From positions 1-64,000 of the forward strand of contig CBDCYD010000001.1 of the NCBI GenBank assembly GCA_965224045.1: a DNA stretch of 64,000 nt, given 5' to 3'. This DNA is from Tectiglobus sp965224045. GTDB taxonomy: Bacteria > Pseudomonadota > Alphaproteobacteria > Rhizobiales > Hyphomicrobiaceae. Shown here piece after piece: positions 17,677 through 26,622 of the stretch (position 1 is the stretch's first letter; the number at the start of each line of letters is the position of its first letter). The position numbers and the translations under genes are program-made. Under the pieces are notes generated by a model, which was given only the letters and a program-made list of their open reading frames with translations, was not told the origin of the DNA and made no database searches.

Positions 17677-18315
17677 TCAAGCCTTGATCTTCTTCGGATT
17701 CAAACCGCCCATCTTGCACACTTCCGCCCATTCGGCCGCGGTCACCGGTTGAACGGAAAGCCGCATTGCCGTCACCAGCGCCATGTTGGAGAGCTTTGGG
17801 TTATCCTTCACTGCACCAAGTGTGACCGGCAGCGGCACGTCGCAAACCGCGCGCACGTCGACGCACTCCCATCTCTCATCATCCGTTGTCGAGTCCTGAT
17901 GTGCAAGCGCACAAACCTCGCAGATGCCGACAATGTCCTTGCCGGCATTCGAATGATAGAAGAAGCCGAGATCCCCGAGCCGCATCTCACGCATGTTGTT
18001 GCGTGCGAGATAGTTGCGCACACCATCCCATTCCTCGCCCTGCTTGCCCTGGGCCTTGAGATCATCCCAGGAAAACTTATCAGGCTCGGACTTGAACAAC
18101 CAGTAGAGCGGTTTGTTTCCGACCCGCTTTGGCGGCGCACCTATTTTTGCTGCCGGCGCCTTTGCCGTCTTGGCGGCAGACTTTGCCGCGGCCTTCTTCG
18201 TTGGCGCGCGCTTTGCTGATGTCCCGGTTGATGTCCCGGTTGATGTCCCGGTTGATGTCCCGGTTGATGTCCCGGTTGATGCTCTCTTGGAGACCTGCTT
18301 GCTTGCTCTTGCCAT
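17677..18315 (-). CDS. EVE domain protein with a basic, repeat-containing N-terminal tail
   Basis: A 212-residue protein. Residues 70-210 form an EVE domain, a PUA-like fold thought to recognise modified bases: YWLFKSEPDKFSWDDL, EWDGVRNYLARNNMREM, GDLGFFYHSN, GICEVC, and the terminal MGGLNPKKIKA. The first 70 residues are unusual: five perfect STGT repeats, then a Lys/Ala-rich, histone-H1-like tract (KRAPTKKAAAKSAAKTAKAP). The EVE domain alone would be about 140 residues, so the tail is an add-on, probably for nucleic-acid binding. The natural ligand is unknown. It is co-directional with gpsA and tsaD, but a palindromic repeat separates it from gpsA. Confidence 0.88.
   Translation of the reverse strand: MARASKQVSKRASTGTSTGTSTGTSTGTSTGTSAKRAPTKKAAAKSAAKTAKAPAAKIGAPPKRVGNKPLYWLFKSEPDKFSWDDLKAQGKQGEEWDGVRNYLARNNMREMRLGDLGFFYHSNAGKDIVGICEVCALAHQDSTTDDERWECVDVRAVCDVPLPVTLGAVKDNPKLSNMALVTAMRLSVQPVTAAEWAEVCKMGGLNPKKIKA
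18218..18277. repeat. Five perfect 12-bp tandem repeats inside the EVE gene
   Basis: GATGTCCCGGTT is repeated five times without a mismatch. On the coding strand each unit encodes Ser-Thr-Gly-Thr. Because the unit is four codons, copy-number change would leave the reading frame intact and only alter tail length. Confidence 0.95.
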
Positions 18316-18341
18316 TTTAATCTGCCCCGCTCACCACTCGT

Positions 18342-18404
18342 GTACCGGTTCTGACATTTGCTCTCGACACCGCCGCACGGGATAGCAAATGTCAGAACCG
18401 GTAC
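18342..18404. repeat. Dispersed palindrome, family A, copy 2
   Basis: A perfect 20-bp inverted repeat GTACCGGTTCTGACATTTGC / GCAAATGTCAGAACCGGTAC surrounds a 23-base loop. It is followed by GCAAGCCTATGTT (18409-18421), as in copy 1 at 1893-1955. It lies between the gpsA stop and the EVE gene start. Confidence 0.85.
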
Positions 18405-18501
18405 CCGGGCAAGCCTATGTTTCTCGTGTAGCTCTTGCAGCTGACGTCTGGTCCCCGTGTGCGGCTCGTCTCTCAACCAAACGACAGGTGCAAATGCTAC
18501 A

Positions 18502-19512
18502 CTAGGGTTCGTTTTCGGCCCGCAATGGCCGTGTCATAAGAGCTTCGATCGCGCCGTCGACGGTCATCTCGCCATCGACAATGCCCTTGACGGCAGCCGC
18601 GATCGGAACCTCGATCGTGCGCTCCTTTGCAAGCCTGACCACGGCCTCTGCGGTATAGACCCCTTCGGTCACCGCTTTGCGCTGGCCGAGGACATCATCC
18701 AGGCTGCGCCCCTCACCAAGTGCCCGGCCGAGAGACATGTTGCGCGACTGCGGACTGCCGCAGGTCAATAACAGATCACCGAGACCAGAGAGGCCCACCA
18801 GCGTCTCCGGTCTGGCGCCCAGACTTTCGGCAAACCGCCGCATTTCGGCAAATCCGCGCGTGACAAGCGCGGCATGTGCGTTCGCACCAAGCTGGCGCCC
18901 ATCGACGATGCCGGCTGCAATTGCCAGGACGTTCTTGATCGCACCGCCGAGCTGAACGCCAATCAGGTCATCCGTCCAGTAGATTCTAAGGCTGCGCGAA
19001 CCAAGTGCCGCGGCCACTTGGGCGCTGAGACTTTCCTGCGCACACGCCACCGTTAGCGCGGCCGGCAGACCGCGCGCCACTTCGCCGGCAAAACTCGGTC
19101 CGGAAAGGACACCGTAGGTTGCCTCGGGAAGTTCGCTCGCGATGATCTCGCCAAGCAATTTGCCCGTGCCTTGTTCGATCCCCTTGGCGCAGATGAGCAC
19201 CGGTGTTTCACGCGGCAACAGCGTTTGCAACTCCCGTGCGATCCTGCGCACGTGCTGCGCCGGCGGCACCAGCAACAGCATGTCCTGTCCGGCGATCTCG
19301 GCAAGCGATCCCGTCGCCCTGATGTCTGGATCGAGGTCGACACCGGCCAGAAAGACGCGATTGGTGTGATGCTGGTTGATCTCACGGACGGTATCTGCCT
19401 CGTAGGCCCACAGCATCACGTCGCGGCCGGCCGCCGCCAGCGTTTGCGCCAGTGCCGTGCCCCATGCGCCGCCACCGATGACGCCAATTCTCTGGAAGGA
19501 CCGCTCAGCCAC
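18502..19512 (-). CDS. gpsA: Glycerol-3-phosphate dehydrogenase [NAD(P)+]
   Basis: Reduces dihydroxyacetone phosphate to sn-glycerol-3-phosphate for phospholipid synthesis; a cytoplasmic enzyme of 336 residues. The N-terminal Rossmann fold begins IGVIGGGAWGTALAQTLAAA. PSFAGEVARGLPAALTVA and the catalytic-lysine motif LGGAIKNVLAIAAGI follow, and the C-terminal helical domain has GLSGLGDLLLTCGSPQSRN. tsaD lies 57 bases upstream on the same strand, an order common in rhizobia, so the two are probably co-transcribed. Confidence 0.96.
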   Translation of the reverse strand: MAERSFQRIGVIGGGAWGTALAQTLAAAGRDVMLWAYEADTVREINQHHTNRVFLAGVDLDPDIRATGSLAEIAGQDMLLLVPPAQHVRRIARELQTLLPRETPVLICAKGIEQGTGKLLGEIIASELPEATYGVLSGPSFAGEVARGLPAALTVACAQESLSAQVAAALGSRSLRIYWTDDLIGVQLGGAIKNVLAIAAGIVDGRQLGANAHAALVTRGFAEMRRFAESLGARPETLVGLSGLGDLLLTCGSPQSRNMSLGRALGEGRSLDDVLGQRKAVTEGVYTAEAVVRLAKERTIEVPIAAAVKGIVDGEMTVDGAIEALMTRPLRAENEP

Positions 19513-19569
19513 ACTCTATCCCCTCACCCGCAGCCAGTGCCCGCCGCCCACACCCTCGGGCTCGACGGC

Positions 19570-20706
19570 CTACGCCTTGACCCCTTGTTTGCCGGAGCCG
19601 TAGACCGCTTCTGAGTGTTCGTCCAGCGGCCATCGCGCTCGCGCCGCCGCATCGAAACCGCTCAGGGCGCCGCGAGCGTAGTGCTCGGCACCGGCCCAGG
19701 CAATCATGGCACCGTTGTCTGTGCACAGCGACGGCGGAGGAATGCAGAGGCCGACACCGAGCGCGTCGGCGGTTTCTACAAGCGCCTGCCTCAGGCGCGC
19801 ATTGCGCGCAACGCCACCCGCGGCAACCAGAGGCGGATTTCCCGCGCCCGGACGCTCTGGCCTTACCATGGCATAGGCACATCGGATCCTGTCCGCGACG
19901 CTGTCGCAAACCGCGGCCTCGAAGCCGGCACAAAGGTCTGCGATATCGCGATCGGACAATGGCGCGAGCTTTTGTGCCTGCCGCCGTACGGCGGTCTTCA
20001 GCCCGGCAAACGAAAAGTGCGGTTCCGCTCGGCCCTTCAGCGGGCGCGGGAACACGAAACGGTTCGCATCGCCATTGTCCGCATATCGCTCAACCGCCGG
20101 CCCGCCGGGAAATCCGAGGTCGAATAGCTTGGCCGTCTTGTCGAAGGCCTCGCCGACGGCATCGTCGATCGTGGTCCCAAGCCGGCGGTAACAGCCAACA
20201 TCTTCGACCAACACGGTCTGCGTATGCCCGCCTGAGACAAGCAGCAGCAGGTAGGGCGGCTCAAGTCCGTCGGTCAGCCCGGCTGTCAGCGCATGCGCCT
20301 CGAGATGGTTAACGGCGACAAACGGTTTGTCATGCACCAGCGCGATCGCCTTTGCCGTCGTCAGACCAGCCAGCAGACCACCGATCAGACCCGGCCCCGC
20401 TGTCGCCGACACTGCATCCAGATCTGCGAATGCAATGCCCGCCTCAGCTATCGCCGCGGCAACGATCTCATCCAGGCATTCCACATGAGCGCGTGCCGCA
20501 ATCTCCGGTACGACGCCACCAAAGGCACGGTGTTCGGCCCACTGCGAACGCACGATGTTCGAGCAGATCTCCCCGCGCACGCCGCTGGCACCGCACCAAC
20601 TACGCCGTACGACGGCGGCCGCCGTTTCATCGCAGCTGCTCTCGATGCCCAGCACTGTGACGTGCTGCCCTGCGACGAGTTTTGTGCTGTCCGTTCGCGT
20701 GCTCAT
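19570..20706 (-). CDS. tsaD: tRNA N6-adenosine threonylcarbamoyltransferase TsaD
   Basis: The catalytic subunit that transfers the threonylcarbamoyl group to A37 of ANN-reading tRNAs, acting with TsaB and TsaE. The 378 residues have the ASKHA kinase-like fold: start VLGIESSCDETAAAVV, the metal-binding histidines in NHLEAHALTAGL, SGGHTQTVLV, VGEAFDKTAKLFDLGFPGGP and NGAMIAWAGAEHY. It is divergent from hemC; moving the hemC start to 20823 leaves 116 bases for two promoters. No tsaB or tsaE lies in the window. Confidence 0.96.
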   Translation of the reverse strand: MSTRTDSTKLVAGQHVTVLGIESSCDETAAAVVRRSWCGASGVRGEICSNIVRSQWAEHRAFGGVVPEIAARAHVECLDEIVAAAIAEAGIAFADLDAVSATAGPGLIGGLLAGLTTAKAIALVHDKPFVAVNHLEAHALTAGLTDGLEPPYLLLLVSGGHTQTVLVEDVGCYRRLGTTIDDAVGEAFDKTAKLFDLGFPGGPAVERYADNGDANRFVFPRPLKGRAEPHFSFAGLKTAVRRQAQKLAPLSDRDIADLCAGFEAAVCDSVADRIRCAYAMVRPERPGAGNPPLVAAGGVARNARLRQALVETADALGVGLCIPPPSLCTDNGAMIAWAGAEHYARGALSGFDAAARARWPLDEHSEAVYGSGKQGVKA

Positions 20707-20822
20707 GTGATCCAGTCTACTGGGATTGATGCATGGCCGTCAGCGTGGTTGTGTTGCATTGCGACGCGAATACACCCGCTGGGCACGATGCAAGCTTGGC
20801 ACCATGTAACCGGGAACGATCT

Positions 20823-21758
20823 TTGCGGGCCACTGAAATCAGGATTGGAACTCGCGGGTCGCCGCTTGCCCTCGCCCAGGCCTACGAGGTCCGCGACAAG
20901 CTTGCTGCGGCCCACGCTTTCGCTGCTGGCGCGCTGCCAATTGTTGAGATCCTCACCTCGGGCGACCGTATCCAGGATCGGCCATTGTCAGAGGTTGGCG
21001 GCAAAGGCCTGTTCACTAAGGAGATCGAGGTCGCCCTGCGTGAAGGTGCGATCGATGTCGCGGTCCACTCTATGAAGGATCTTGAAACCGAGATGCCGGA
21101 TGGTCTGGCCCTGTCTTCGGTGCTTGAGCGCGAGGATTTCCGGGACGCCTTCCTCAGCCGCGAATACGGTTCGCTGAACGACATGCCCGCAGGCGCGATC
21201 ATCGGAACCTCCTCCCTGCGCCGCCGCGCACAGGCCCGCCATATCCGGCCCGACCTCAAGGTTGTTGAGTTTCGCGGCAACGTCCAGACGCGTCTGCGCA
21301 AGCTCGATGAGGGCATTGCCGACGCCACGTTCCTGGCGTGCGCGGGTCTGCACCGCCTTGGTCTTAAGGATTCCTTGCCGTTCTCGCCCATGCCGACACA
21401 GGTCATGCTGCCGGCCGTCGCCCAGGGCGCCATTGCCCTGCAGATCCGCGCCGATGACATCAAGACCGCCGATGCACTGGCCCCGCTTGATCATGCACAA
21501 ACGCGCATCACGACAACCGCCGAGCGCGCCTTTCTCGCCACCTTGGACGGCTCATGCCGCACGCCGATTGCCGGACTGGCGACGATCGACGGCGACACGC
21601 TGACGTTTCACGGGCAAATTCTGCGCCCCGATGGCCGTGCCGCCCTTGCGACGGAGCGGCGCGGCGCGCCGTCTGAGGCGGAGGCTATGGGTGTCGATGC
21701 CGCGCGCGAGTTGCTCTCAAAGGCCGGCACCGACTTTTTCACATCCACTGCGCCATGA
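20823..21758 (+). CDS. hemC: Porphobilinogen deaminase (hydroxymethylbilane synthase)
   Basis: Joins four porphobilinogens into hydroxymethylbilane in tetrapyrrole synthesis. The core motifs are IRIGTRGSPLALAQAYEVR, GGKGLFTKEIE, AVHSMKDLETEMP, GTSSLRRRAQ, EFRGNVQTRLRKL and the dipyrromethane cofactor cysteine in DGSCRTPIAG. I prefer the TTG at 20823: it gives 311 residues, the usual length, and follows a GGGAACGA-type site. An ATG at 20733 would add 30 residues with no family resemblance and leave only 26 bases to tsaD. The stop overlaps the hemD start (ATGA), so the two are coupled. Confidence 0.93.
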   Translation: MRATEIRIGTRGSPLALAQAYEVRDKLAAAHAFAAGALPIVEILTSGDRIQDRPLSEVGGKGLFTKEIEVALREGAIDVAVHSMKDLETEMPDGLALSSVLEREDFRDAFLSREYGSLNDMPAGAIIGTSSLRRRAQARHIRPDLKVVEFRGNVQTRLRKLDEGIADATFLACAGLHRLGLKDSLPFSPMPTQVMLPAVAQGAIALQIRADDIKTADALAPLDHAQTRITTTAERAFLATLDGSCRTPIAGLATIDGDTLTFHGQILRPDGRAALATERRGAPSEAEAMGVDAARELLSKAGTDFFTSTAP

Positions 21759-22483
21759 GGCTTTGGGTCACCCGTCCCGAACTCGACGCGGCGGTTCTGC
21801 GCGCTCGCCTTGTCGGCCAGGGTCACGAAGTCGTCGTCGAGCCACTGCTCATCATCGATTTCGAAGATGCCGACCCGATCGAACTCGATGGTGTTCAGGC
21901 CCTGATCGCCACCAGTCGCAACGGCGTGCGGGCGGCGGCTCAGTCCCAAGTGGGCGACGTGACCCGCGCATTGCCGTTGTTTGCTGTGGGTCCAGGAACC
22001 GCTTCAACCGCCGAGGCGCTGGGATTCGAGCACGTGATTGAAGGCCCGTCGACTGCGGCGAGCCTGCTGCCAGTGATCATTGAACAAGCGGATGTGAATG
22101 GCGGCCCGCTGCTGCACCTGGCAGGTGGCAACCTCGCATTTGACCTCGCCAGCGAGTTGCGCCAGTTCGGCTATTCGGTGCTCCAGCCGACGGTTTATGT
22201 CGCCCGCGCCGCCAATCGTCTTTCAGGTTCGCTTCTGTCCGAGATTGCTCGTGGCAACATTGATGGTGTTATTCTCTTGTCACCGCGGACCGCGCAAACG
22301 TATGTAGACTTGGTGTTGAGCCATCAGGTCGGCCGTTCAGCGCGGCAATTGGCGCACTTCTGTCTGTCTTCGGCGGTGGCACGGCGGTTATCGCAACTAC
22401 AACCCGGAGATGTCAGGGTTCCCAAGAAACCGAATATCGGCGAACTGCTTGAATTGACGGACCAAACAACGGCACAATCTTAA
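21755..22483 (+). CDS. hemD: Uroporphyrinogen-III synthase
   Basis: Cyclises hydroxymethylbilane with inversion of ring D to give uroporphyrinogen III. The 242-residue product starts MRLWVTRPELDAAVLRARL and shows the poorly conserved but recognisable two-domain HemD pattern: ALIATSRNGVRAA, FAVGPGTASTAEALGF, LLHLAGGNLAFDLASEL, GVILLSPRTAQTYVDLV and CLSSAVARRL. Its ATG overlaps the hemC stop by 4 bases. Mic60 follows after 111 bases, in the order typical of alphaproteobacteria. Confidence 0.9.
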   Translation: MRLWVTRPELDAAVLRARLVGQGHEVVVEPLLIIDFEDADPIELDGVQALIATSRNGVRAAAQSQVGDVTRALPLFAVGPGTASTAEALGFEHVIEGPSTAASLLPVIIEQADVNGGPLLHLAGGNLAFDLASELRQFGYSVLQPTVYVARAANRLSGSLLSEIARGNIDGVILLSPRTAQTYVDLVLSHQVGRSARQLAHFCLSSAVARRLSQLQPGDVRVPKKPNIGELLELTDQTTAQS

Positions 22484-22594
22484 CAGATAACAAACTGCAA
22501 AGCCGTATTTGAGATGAAACAAAGGCGCCGGGCGTTGCTCGCCGCAATCTGCGCCCGTTGTGAGTAAAGCATATACCTGGAGGTTCATTCTCCC

Positions 22595-24550
22595 ATGGCC
22601 AACGGAAACGACGGTTCGGGCAAAGGCGATCCGAAGCGCACCGACAAGCCCGGCGCGACCGGTTTTGACCCCAAGAAGCCGACGCCGATCATCGATCTCA
22701 AGGCGACCGAGGTCAAAGGCAAGGCACAGGACGAAAAGCCTGCCGCCACCGCGGATGCAAAAAAGGACGACAAATCCGCAGCACCCGCGACGTCTGTACC
22801 TGCATCATCTGCCAAGGACGACCGTCCTGGCGCGGCCAAAACAGGCACCTCATCAGGCGCGACAGCTGGCAGGCCTTCTGCCGGAAGCGCAACGGGATCG
22901 CAGGCTTCGGCGTCGACCAGGCGAACGTCTTATGGTCCGACTGCCGCGGGCCAGACGACATCGGGTACCGCATCGCCAACCCAGGCTGCACCCAGCACGG
23001 CCGCGACGGGTTCGCGGGCCGAAGATCCGAAACAGTCCGCAAAACCGGGCGCCAGCTCGGCCAAGCCGGGCAGCGCCAAGTCCGATCCGCCACCAACAAC
23101 CAAGCCCGCGCCGCCTCCTGCGGCGGCGCGCTCTGGCGGCGGTGGATTTGGCACCTTCACCCATTTGCTGGCGGGCATCGCCGGCGGCGCACTGGTGCTG
23201 TTCGGGGCCCAGCCGATTGAGAAGGAACTTGGCTTCCAGTTCATGCCGCGTGCAGAAATTCCGGCCGAGTTCGGTGCTCGCCTGACTGCGCTCGAGCAGC
23301 GCCCCGCCGCGCAGCCCGCAACTGCGGATGTCAGCGAGGTCACAGCAAGGCTCGATGACATGCAGTCAAAGTTGGCGCTCGTCGAGGACCTGCGGCAACG
23401 GCTCGACCAGCTGAGCGCGGGCCAGGGCGCAAAGCCGTCGACGCCTGCTGCCGCCGCGGCAAGCCCGAGCGAGGACTCCATCAGGCTCAGCCAGCGAATT
23501 GCCAAGATTGAAACCACACTCGACACGCTGTCCACTGCGACCGGCAGTGGCGGCGCGCCAACTGATGTCGCCCGCTTCGCCGCCATCAGTCGCAAGATCA
23601 GCGACATCGAGAATTCACTCAACGGTCAGTTGACGGAACTGCGCAAGAGCCTCGCCAAGGAACTCGATGACCGGCTCGGCAAAACTGCTGAGGTCGCGGC
23701 CGCCGCTCGGGCCGGCACGCAGCGGCTGGATCGCGAATTGACGGCGATTAGAACCGCGGCTGCGCGCCTCGAACAACGCGCTGAGACGATCAAAGCCGCG
23801 CAGGACAGCCTCTCCGAAGCTGTTCGGGCAGCGCGCGAGGAAGCCGCAAAGCTTCGCGTGGACCTTGATGGCCTGAAGGGTGATGTCACCCAGGAGCTCA
23901 AGACAGTGGCGCGCCCTGACGACGTCAAATCGGCGGTAGCGCCGGTGGCGCAGAAGATAACCACTCTTGAAAGCCAGCTCTCATCCGTGGTTGAAAACGA
24001 ATCGGCGCGCAAGGCCAACGCCAAGCGCATCGTCATGGCATTGGAACTCGGCAACCTCAAGCGCGCGCTCAATCGTGGCGGGAGCTATGCTGCTGAGCTT
24101 GGCGAAGTCAAACGCCTTGCCGACGGGTTTGTGGACCTGGCGACGCTCGAAAAGTTTCAGGCCGATGGCGTACCGACCGTTGCCGCTCTCCAGCGTGAGT
24201 TTTCGAAGCTCTCTTACGCGATCATTCGTGCCGCCGAGCGTCCGGCCGATGAAACGCTTATGGAGCGCATCCTTGGGGGCGCCAAGTCGCTCGTCAGAAT
24301 CCGCCGCGCCGATCTGCCGGCCTCTGACAATTCGGTCGAAGCAACGGTGGGCCGCATCGAGCGGCACCTCAATGCGGGCAATCTGACCGCATCCATGGCT
24401 GAAGCAGCAAAGCTGCCTGAGCCTTCGATGGCCCCGGCCCGGCCGTGGCTTGAACGGGTAGCGGCAAGGGCCGAGGTTGATCGTGCAATCGCCGCAATCG
24501 AGAAGCAGCTGAAATCCTCTCTCGGCTCGTCTGCTGCCAACAAGGGCTAA
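22595..24550 (+). CDS. Alphaproteobacterial Mic60 / mitofilin-like protein
   Basis: A 651-residue inner-membrane protein of the COG4223 group, the bacterial relatives of mitochondrial Mic60. Residues 1-180 are a low-complexity, Pro/Ala/Ser/Lys-rich cytoplasmic segment. A single membrane segment follows at about 186-205 (HLLAGIAGGALVLFGA), then a long periplasmic coiled coil (about 225-460). The C-terminal mitofilin signature runs from KRIVMALELGNLKRALNRGG to the end (AAELGEVKRLADGFVDL, SFSKL-type helix EFSKLSYAIIRAAE). In alphaproteobacteria this protein shapes membranes, including intracytoplasmic membranes in phototrophs. It sits in the hem operon, 3 bases before the hemY-N gene. The start follows a TGGAGG site. 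Confidence 0.88.
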   Translation: MANGNDGSGKGDPKRTDKPGATGFDPKKPTPIIDLKATEVKGKAQDEKPAATADAKKDDKSAAPATSVPASSAKDDRPGAAKTGTSSGATAGRPSAGSATGSQASASTRRTSYGPTAAGQTTSGTASPTQAAPSTAATGSRAEDPKQSAKPGASSAKPGSAKSDPPPTTKPAPPPAAARSGGGGFGTFTHLLAGIAGGALVLFGAQPIEKELGFQFMPRAEIPAEFGARLTALEQRPAAQPATADVSEVTARLDDMQSKLALVEDLRQRLDQLSAGQGAKPSTPAAAAASPSEDSIRLSQRIAKIETTLDTLSTATGSGGAPTDVARFAAISRKISDIENSLNGQLTELRKSLAKELDDRLGKTAEVAAAARAGTQRLDRELTAIRTAAARLEQRAETIKAAQDSLSEAVRAAREEAAKLRVDLDGLKGDVTQELKTVARPDDVKSAVAPVAQKITTLESQLSSVVENESARKANAKRIVMALELGNLKRALNRGGSYAAELGEVKRLADGFVDLATLEKFQADGVPTVAALQREFSKLSYAIIRAAERPADETLMERILGGAKSLVRIRRADLPASDNSVEATVGRIERHLNAGNLTASMAEAAKLPEPSMAPARPWLERVAARAEVDRAIAAIEKQLKSSLGSSAANKG

Positions 24551-24553
24551 GTC

Positions 24554-26509
24554 ATGTTGCGTCTGGTCGTCTATTTTCTTGTCGTTGCCGGCCTGGCCGC
24601 CGTCCTCTCCTGGCTGGCAGACAATCCCGGCAGCATCGTTGTCAATTGGCGGGGCTACATTTGGGACACCAACGTCTTTCAAATGGCGATCATACTGTCT
24701 GTGCTGGCAGCATTGACGATCGTTGTCTGGACGGCGTTGCGCAGCATCTGGCAGAGCCCGGCGGCGATCGGAAACTTTTTCAATCGCCGCCGCGAGAAAC
24801 GCGGCCTGGAAGCATTGTCGAGCGGCATGATCGCGATCGGCGCCGGCGATCGTTCCCTTGCCACGCGTTACGCCATCCAGGCGCGCAAGTCGCTGCCCAA
24901 CGAGCCGATGACCCACTTGTTGCGCGCCCAGGCCGCTCAATTGGCTGGCGATCGTGCGACCTCGCGCCGTATTTTCGAAGCGATGCTCGCCTCGCCGGAT
25001 ACCGAAGCGCTCGGCCTGCGCGGCTTGTTCCTGGAAGCCGAACGCGAGGGAGAAACCGAGGCCGCCCGTCAGTTTGCAGAGCGTGCGGTCAGGCTCAACC
25101 CGAAACTCTCCTGGCCGGTTGACGCGTTGTTCGAAATCCAGTGTAAGAGCGGAGATTGGGATGGTGCACTCGACACGCTCGCAATCGCGCGCAAACACGG
25201 TCACGTTGAGAAGGCAGCCGCCGACCGTCGCCGGGCCGTGTTGCTGGCAGGCCAGGCTCAGGAAGCCGAGGACAACGATCCGGAACGCGCCATGAACCTC
25301 GCCATTGAGGCCCACAACCTGGCGCCCGATCTTGTTGCCGCCGCCGCCGTTGCCGGACGGCTTCTGGCCGCTCGCGGCAACACCCCGCGTGCAACCAAAG
25401 TCCTTCAGAAATGCTGGCGCAAGTCACCTCATCCTGACCTTGCGGTGGCGTATGCTTACGCCAGGCTGGGGGACAGCCCGCGCGACCGGTTGCAGCGCGT
25501 TCGGGAACTGACGGCGGCAACACCGAATGTCATCGAAAGTCCGATCGCGTTGGCCAACGCGGCCATCGAAGCGCGTGATTTTGAGGCCGCACGCGCCGCA
25601 TTGGCACCGTTGTCGGAGGGCCGTCTGACACAGCGCGTATGCACGCTGATGGCACGCATCGAGGGCGAACAAAACGGCAATGCAGGCGCCGTTCGCGAGT
25701 GGCTCGCTCGTGCCGTCAACGCACCGCGCGATCCTGCCTGGACCGCCGACGGGATCGTATCTGAGACGTGGCAGCCGGTGTCCCCGGTTACCGGCGCTCT
25801 TGATGCCTTCCAATGGCGCGTTCCGGTGGAAGCGGCACAGCCGCACAGCAAGGAACTGCTGGCGCAGAAAATCGAGGAGTTGGTCAAGCTTGGCGTCCGG
25901 CCCGAGACCATGATTGGCGGCGCCGGTCTTGATGTCATGCCGGATGAACCGCATGAGGCATCCGAAGATGACCCGGATCCCGGGCCATCCGACGAGCGCA
26001 CCGTTGATGCCGAGGTCGTTGAAATCAAACCGGCCGCCACAACTGCGCAGCCCGCCGACAAGGACGAAACGAAATCCGATGTAACGCCACCCCGGCCACC
26101 ATCGTCGGCCGATAAGTTTCCAGAGGAGCATCGACAACCCGCAGCCGCGACATCGGTCGAAATCGTGCCCACTGGAAAGAATGAGGAGCCCGCGGCCTCC
26201 GCATCCGCCAAAGCCGCCAGTGCATCGATTGACGAACGCACGGATGACGAGCCTCGGCACGGTGCAGCGGGTGACAGTGCCGATCAATCGCGCTCCACCC
26301 ACGCGCCCGACACGTCCGGCAAGGACGATGATCAGTCCGGCACGCGCGAAGGCAGGGCCGCAGCACGCGCAGCGGCACAGGAAAGGCCGACCCCCGTCGA
26401 AGCGAAGATTTTCGTTTCGCCGCGCGCTCCGGATGATCCCGGTACGGAATCGTCGGACAAGGACGGCGCACGCAACTCCCTCTTGCCGTTTCAAACCGCC
26501 AAGGGCTGA
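24554..26509 (+). CDS. HemY N-terminal domain protein with TPRs
   Basis: A 651-residue inner-membrane protein. Two N-terminal membrane segments (residues 2-20 and about 40-60) bracket the HemY_N signature LADNPGSIVVNWRGYIWDT. TPR-like helices follow to about residue 410 (ATRYAIQARKSLPNEP, AARQFAERAVRLNPKLSWP, AMNLAIEAHNLAPDLV). The last 190 residues are acidic, low-complexity and probably disordered, and are longer than in E. coli HemY. Despite the name it is not protoporphyrinogen oxidase; its role in haem synthesis is unclear. It ends the hemC-hemD-mic60-hemY operon. Confidence 0.9.
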   Translation: MLRLVVYFLVVAGLAAVLSWLADNPGSIVVNWRGYIWDTNVFQMAIILSVLAALTIVVWTALRSIWQSPAAIGNFFNRRREKRGLEALSSGMIAIGAGDRSLATRYAIQARKSLPNEPMTHLLRAQAAQLAGDRATSRRIFEAMLASPDTEALGLRGLFLEAEREGETEAARQFAERAVRLNPKLSWPVDALFEIQCKSGDWDGALDTLAIARKHGHVEKAAADRRRAVLLAGQAQEAEDNDPERAMNLAIEAHNLAPDLVAAAAVAGRLLAARGNTPRATKVLQKCWRKSPHPDLAVAYAYARLGDSPRDRLQRVRELTAATPNVIESPIALANAAIEARDFEAARAALAPLSEGRLTQRVCTLMARIEGEQNGNAGAVREWLARAVNAPRDPAWTADGIVSETWQPVSPVTGALDAFQWRVPVEAAQPHSKELLAQKIEELVKLGVRPETMIGGAGLDVMPDEPHEASEDDPDPGPSDERTVDAEVVEIKPAATTAQPADKDETKSDVTPPRPPSSADKFPEEHRQPAAATSVEIVPTGKNEEPAASASAKAASASIDERTDDEPRHGAAGDSADQSRSTHAPDTSGKDDDQSGTREGRAAARAAAQERPTPVEAKIFVSPRAPDDPGTESSDKDGARNSLLPFQTAKG

Positions 26510-26622
26510 GCACCGTTGTGAAGATGGGGAAGACTTCTCCAGCCACGCCACGGCGTTCGCTGGATTGCGTGATCAGATCAGTCGACAGAAGGGCAGTTTG
26601 TTCGGTTGGCGCGGGCCGCTGC

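Noticed and set aside
18218..18277. Possible CRISPR-like array
   Set aside because: The units are 12 bases, contiguous without spacers, and inside a coding region.
20733..20822. Upstream ATG for hemC
   Set aside because: It would add 30 non-conserved residues and leave only 26 bases to the divergent tsaD start.
23981..25315. 444-codon minus-strand frame
   Set aside because: It is the shadow of Mic60 and HemY-N in a high-GC operon.
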